7,739 bases of DNA from DATEJJ01 sp051986465. Its GTDB lineage: Bacteria > Actinomycetota > Actinomycetes > Mycobacteriales > Micromonosporaceae. The stretch spans positions 1 to 7,739 of the forward strand of contig JBPYFB010000510.1 of NCBI GenBank assembly GCA_051986465.1. The letters run 5' to 3'. A program made the translations under genes and the position numbers. A model generated the notes under the pieces. It worked only from the letters and a program-made list of their open reading frames with translations. It was not told the origin of the DNA and did not search any database. Below are positions 5,969 through 7,739 of this stretch, piece after piece; position 1 is the stretch's first letter; every line of letters starts with the position of its first letter.

Positions 5969-6121
5969 ATGACTGTGACCGCGATTGTCGCGCGGCCGAT
6001 GCCGCCTGCCCTCTTTCCGACTCTGCCTAAGGACACTTTCCGTTGCGCGATTTTGACTTTTCCATGGACTCCGGCGACAAGCGCCGGGGCCGATTTGACG
6101 ACGACGAACCGCGATTTCTGA
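5969..6121 (+). CDS. Possible 50-codon upstream ORF overlapping the RIO kinase start (doubtful)
   Basis: ATG at 5969, or GTG at 5975 in the same frame, opens a frame that ends with TGA at 6119-6121. A good GGGAGG (5961-5966) lies 8 nt before the GTG but only 2 nt before the ATG. The product would start MTVTAIVARPMPPAL and resembles nothing I know. Its last 26 codons overlap the kinase gene in another frame and are probably only its shadow. It could be a leader peptide that couples translation to the kinase. It may equally be chance; only the ribosome binding site supports it. Confidence 0.25.
   Translation: MTVTAIVARPMPPALFPTLPKDTFRCAILTFPWTPATSAGADLTTTNRDF
6029..6033 (+). promoter_or_regulatory. 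Ribosome binding site supporting the TTG start of the RIO kinase
   Basis: AAGGA is followed by 9 nt and TTG at 6043. The in-frame TAA at 6028-6030 overlaps this site and excludes any earlier start. The next candidate, ATG at 6064, has no Shine-Dalgarno sequence. Confidence 0.6.
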
Positions 6122-6984
6122 AGCGCGGCCGGCGTGCCGCCCCAGATCCCTCCACAGTGGACGACAGCGCGCCCGAGACGGGCGATCGATGGTCCACATG
6201 GGACCTTTCCGCCGCGGGCCAGCGCGGGCCGCAGCCGTACCCTGACTGGCTCGTGACCGACCTGGCCGCCGTCGATACCGAACTCGGTGTGGTGAAGACC
6301 GGCAAGGAAGCGGACGTCATGCTCGTCCGCCGAGGGGTACCCGGTACGGATCGGGAGTGCCTGCTCGCCGCCAAGCGGTACCGCGGCGCCGAGCACCGGA
6401 TGTTCCACCGCGACGCGGCGTACCTCGAAGGGCGCCGGGTACGCGAGTCGCGCCTGAACCGGGCGATGGCCAAGCGCACCGGCTTCGGCAAGGAGGTGAT
6501 TTCCGGGCAGTGGGCGGCGGCCGAGTTCGGTGCGCTGGGCAGCCTCTGGCAGGTCGCCGCCGAGCTGGGTGCCTCGCCGATCGTGCCGTACCCGGTGCAG
6601 ATCGTCGGTACCGAGCTGCTGCTGCAGTTCCTCGGCGACTGGGAGACCGGCGAGGCCGCGCCCCGGCTCGCCCAGCTTCGCCCCGCGCCAGAGGAGCTGG
6701 CCGACCTGTGGGATCAGCTCGTCACCGCGCTGCGCATCCTGGCGCGCTGCCAGATCGCGCACGGCGACCTGTCGCCGTACAACATCCTGGTGCACGAGGG
6801 GCGGCTGGTACTCATCGACCTGCCGCAGGTCGTGGACGTGGTCGCCAACCCGCACGGCGCCGAGTACCTCGCCCGCGATGTGCGGAACGTGGTGACCTGG
6901 TTTGCCGCGCGTGGATTGTCCGATGTGGACGATCGTGAGCTGACGGACGACCTACTCCAGGAGGCAGGCGTGCGCGGTACGTGA
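6043..6984 (+). CDS. RIO1-family atypical protein kinase/ATPase
   Basis: The 313-aa protein has a polar, basic and acidic N-terminal extension (1-68, with RFDDDEPRFLKRGRR) and then a RIO kinase core. Its ATP-binding loop is GVVKTGKEADVMLV (82-95). The lysine of LAAKRYR is K111, and the segment RAMAKRTGFGKEVISGQWAAAEF (140-162) follows. The catalytic loop is IAHGDLSPYNILV (238-250; D242, N247), and the metal-binding loop is LIDLPQVVDVVANPHG (257-272; D259). RIO proteins have this HGDLSxYN plus IDxxQ pattern and lack the activation loop of ordinary kinases. Archaeal and eukaryotic members act in small-subunit ribosome maturation. Bacterial ones are little characterised, so the role here is inference. 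All catalytic residues are present. It starts with TTG, has a long leader, and is followed after 116 bp by an Hsp70-like gene on the same strand. Confidence 0.92.
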   Translation: MRDFDFSMDSGDKRRGRFDDDEPRFLKRGRRAAPDPSTVDDSAPETGDRWSTWDLSAAGQRGPQPYPDWLVTDLAAVDTELGVVKTGKEADVMLVRRGVPGTDRECLLAAKRYRGAEHRMFHRDAAYLEGRRVRESRLNRAMAKRTGFGKEVISGQWAAAEFGALGSLWQVAAELGASPIVPYPVQIVGTELLLQFLGDWETGEAAPRLAQLRPAPEELADLWDQLVTALRILARCQIAHGDLSPYNILVHEGRLVLIDLPQVVDVVANPHGAEYLARDVRNVVTWFAARGLSDVDDRELTDDLLQEAGVRGT

Positions 6985-6993
6985 AGGGGGGTA

Positions 6994-7028
6994 GCATGCG
7001 GCGGTCCGTCTGAACCCGCATGCGGCGG
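6994..7028. repeat. 11-bp direct repeat, 24-bp period
   Basis: GCATGCGGCGG occurs at 6994-7004 and again at 7018-7028 in the gap between the RIO kinase and the Hsp70-like gene. Each copy begins with the palindrome GCATGC. A spacing of 24 bp (a little over two helical turns) would put both on about the same DNA face, as in a paired binding site. No protein can be assigned. Confidence 0.4.
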
Positions 7029-7049
7029 CCGCCAGCGAGGCCCGGCGTA

Positions 7050-7073
7050 CCGGCCGCGCGGTCAAGCGGCCGG
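7050..7073 (+). terminator. GC-rich hairpin after the RIO kinase gene (possible terminator)
   Basis: CCGGCCGC (7050-7057) and GCGGCCGG (7066-7073) form a perfect 8-bp stem with an 8-nt loop, 65 bp after the kinase stop and 27 bp before the Hsp70-like GTG. No U-run follows, so it would be of the U-less type often proposed in actinomycetes, or a leader structure of the next gene. Confidence 0.35.
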
Positions 7074-7088
7074 GCATTACCCGTTAGT

Positions 7089-7093
7089 GAGGA
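7089..7093 (+). promoter_or_regulatory. Ribosome binding site fixing the GTG start of the Hsp70-like gene
   Basis: GAGGA stands 7 nt before GTG at 7101. The conserved DLGT motif then begins at residue 10, the usual distance in Hsp70 proteins. Confidence 0.75.
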
Positions 7094-7100
7094 CGACCGG

Positions 7101-7739
7101 GTGGCGCAGCCGTACCAGCTCGTGGTTGACCTGGGTACCTTTCACACCGTCGCGGTGGTGCGGCGGGCCGGCGAGGCACCTCGCCCGCTCCTGTTCGACG
7201 GGTCGCCGCTGCTTCCCTCGGGCGTGTACCGCGACCCGGACGGCCGGCTGACCGTCGGCCGGGACGCGGAGCGCCTCGCCGCCGCCGCGCCCAGCCGGTA
7301 CGAGCCGTACCCGAAGCGGACGGTCGACGACGGGTCGGTGCTGCTCGGCGACGGGCCGGTACCGGTGGTCGAGCTGTTCGCCGCGATCCTGCGGCGGGTG
7401 CTCGCGGAGGCTGCACTGCAGGGTGCCGAACCGGCAACGGTCACGCTGACCTGCCCGGCGGACTGGGGCCCGCGCCGGCGGGAGGTGCTGCTCGCCGCCG
7501 CGCGGGCCGCCGGCATGCCACCGGTACTGCTGGTCGACGAGCCGATCGCCGCGGCCACCTACTGCGCCGAGGTGCTCCGGCAGCAGATACCCGCCGGATC
7601 CTGCCTGCTCGTCTTCGACTTCGGCGGCGGCACGCTGGACGTGACCGTGGTGCGCCGCGATGCGCAAGGGCTACGGGTACTGGCGGTGGGCGGGCTGGAC
7701 GACCTGGGCGGCGTGGACGTGGACGCCGCGCTCGTCGGG
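7101..7739 (+). CDS. Hsp70-like ATPase, N-terminal part (runs off right edge)
   Basis: An open frame of 213 codons from GTG at 7101 reaches the window end. It shows the actin/Hsp70 ATPase motifs in order: phosphate-1 VVDLGTFHTVAVV (8-20), a lysine in PKRTVDD (K72, like DnaK K70), and CPADWGPRRREVLLAAARAAG (118-138). Then come the connect-1-like VDEPIAAA (145-152; E147), phosphate-2 VFDFGGGTLDVTVV (171-184; D173, T178) and GGLDDLGGVDVDAALV (197-212). Compared with DnaK (DLGTTNS), the second phosphate-1 threonine is Phe (F14), and NEPTAAA reads DEPIAAA, so this is a divergent Hsp70 homologue rather than housekeeping DnaK. The early part is also compact. Actinomycetes have many such proteins, often with unusual C-terminal domains; here the substrate domain, if any, is beyond the edge. 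It follows the RIO kinase by 116 bp. Confidence 0.92.
   Translation, partial: MAQPYQLVVDLGTFHTVAVVRRAGEAPRPLLFDGSPLLPSGVYRDPDGRLTVGRDAERLAAAAPSRYEPYPKRTVDDGSVLLGDGPVPVVELFAAILRRVLAEAALQGAEPATVTLTCPADWGPRRREVLLAAARAAGMPPVLLVDEPIAAATYCAEVLRQQIPAGSCLLVFDFGGGTLDVTVVRRDAQGLRVLAVGGLDDLGGVDVDAALVG

Noticed and set aside
5164..6855. Minus-strand open frame of 563 codons antisense to the HAD and RIO kinase genes
   Set aside because: It mirrors two genes with full catalytic motifs. The product is rich in His, Arg, Gln and Gly, as usual for antisense frames in high-GC DNA, and has no recognisable domain.
1..7739. Mobile element, CRISPR or prophage
   Set aside because: No transposase, integrase, terminal repeats, repeat-spacer pattern or tRNA was seen, and composition is even across the window.

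Overview
This window is ordinary chromosome from a high-GC actinomycete. Base composition is roughly 70% GC, codons mostly end in G or C, and GTG or TTG starts are common. The gene set (a small actinobacterial HTH protein, a crotonase, an actinobacterial half-transporter, an AcnR-like TetR regulator, a two-hotdog thioesterase, a RIO-type kinase and an Hsp70-like ATPase) fits Micromonosporaceae or a close relative. The genus assignment is an inference. I saw no RNA genes, insertion sequences, CRISPR arrays or phage genes.

Left part (1-1522): a truncated polytopic membrane protein runs leftward off the edge. Across a 137-bp divergent spacer, a 75-aa helix-turn-helix protein and an enoyl-CoA hydratase/isomerase-family protein run rightward, 34 bp apart and probably co-transcribed. 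The spacer holds a perfect 7-bp inverted repeat.

Middle (1523-5045): a 651-aa ABC exporter half-transporter with its own strong Shine-Dalgarno sequence converges on a TetR gene. Their stop codons lie in the same CTAG tetramer. The TetR gene sits behind a thioesterase gene on the minus strand. The 53-bp gap between them holds a perfect 22-bp palindrome, the clearest regulatory element of the window, and a possible leaderless promoter for the regulator.

Right part (5046-7739): a HAD phosphatase is transcribed divergently from the thioesterase. A 213-bp T-rich, structured leader with a possible 50-codon upstream ORF follows, then a RIO-family kinase with a TTG start. A 116-bp gap with an 11-bp direct repeat and a GC-rich hairpin comes next. 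Last is the N-terminal ATPase half of an Hsp70-like protein, cut by the right edge.

The genes do not form one obvious pathway. The crotonase and the thioesterase both suggest acyl-CoA substrates, and the TetR protein probably controls itself and perhaps its neighbours. No clearly new multi-gene system is visible. The best leads are the TetR palindrome with an AcnR-like regulator lacking an adjacent aconitase gene, the altered active site of the crotonase, the RIO kinase leader, the non-standard phosphate loop of the Hsp70-like protein, and the enrichment of GTAC/GGTACC across the window.
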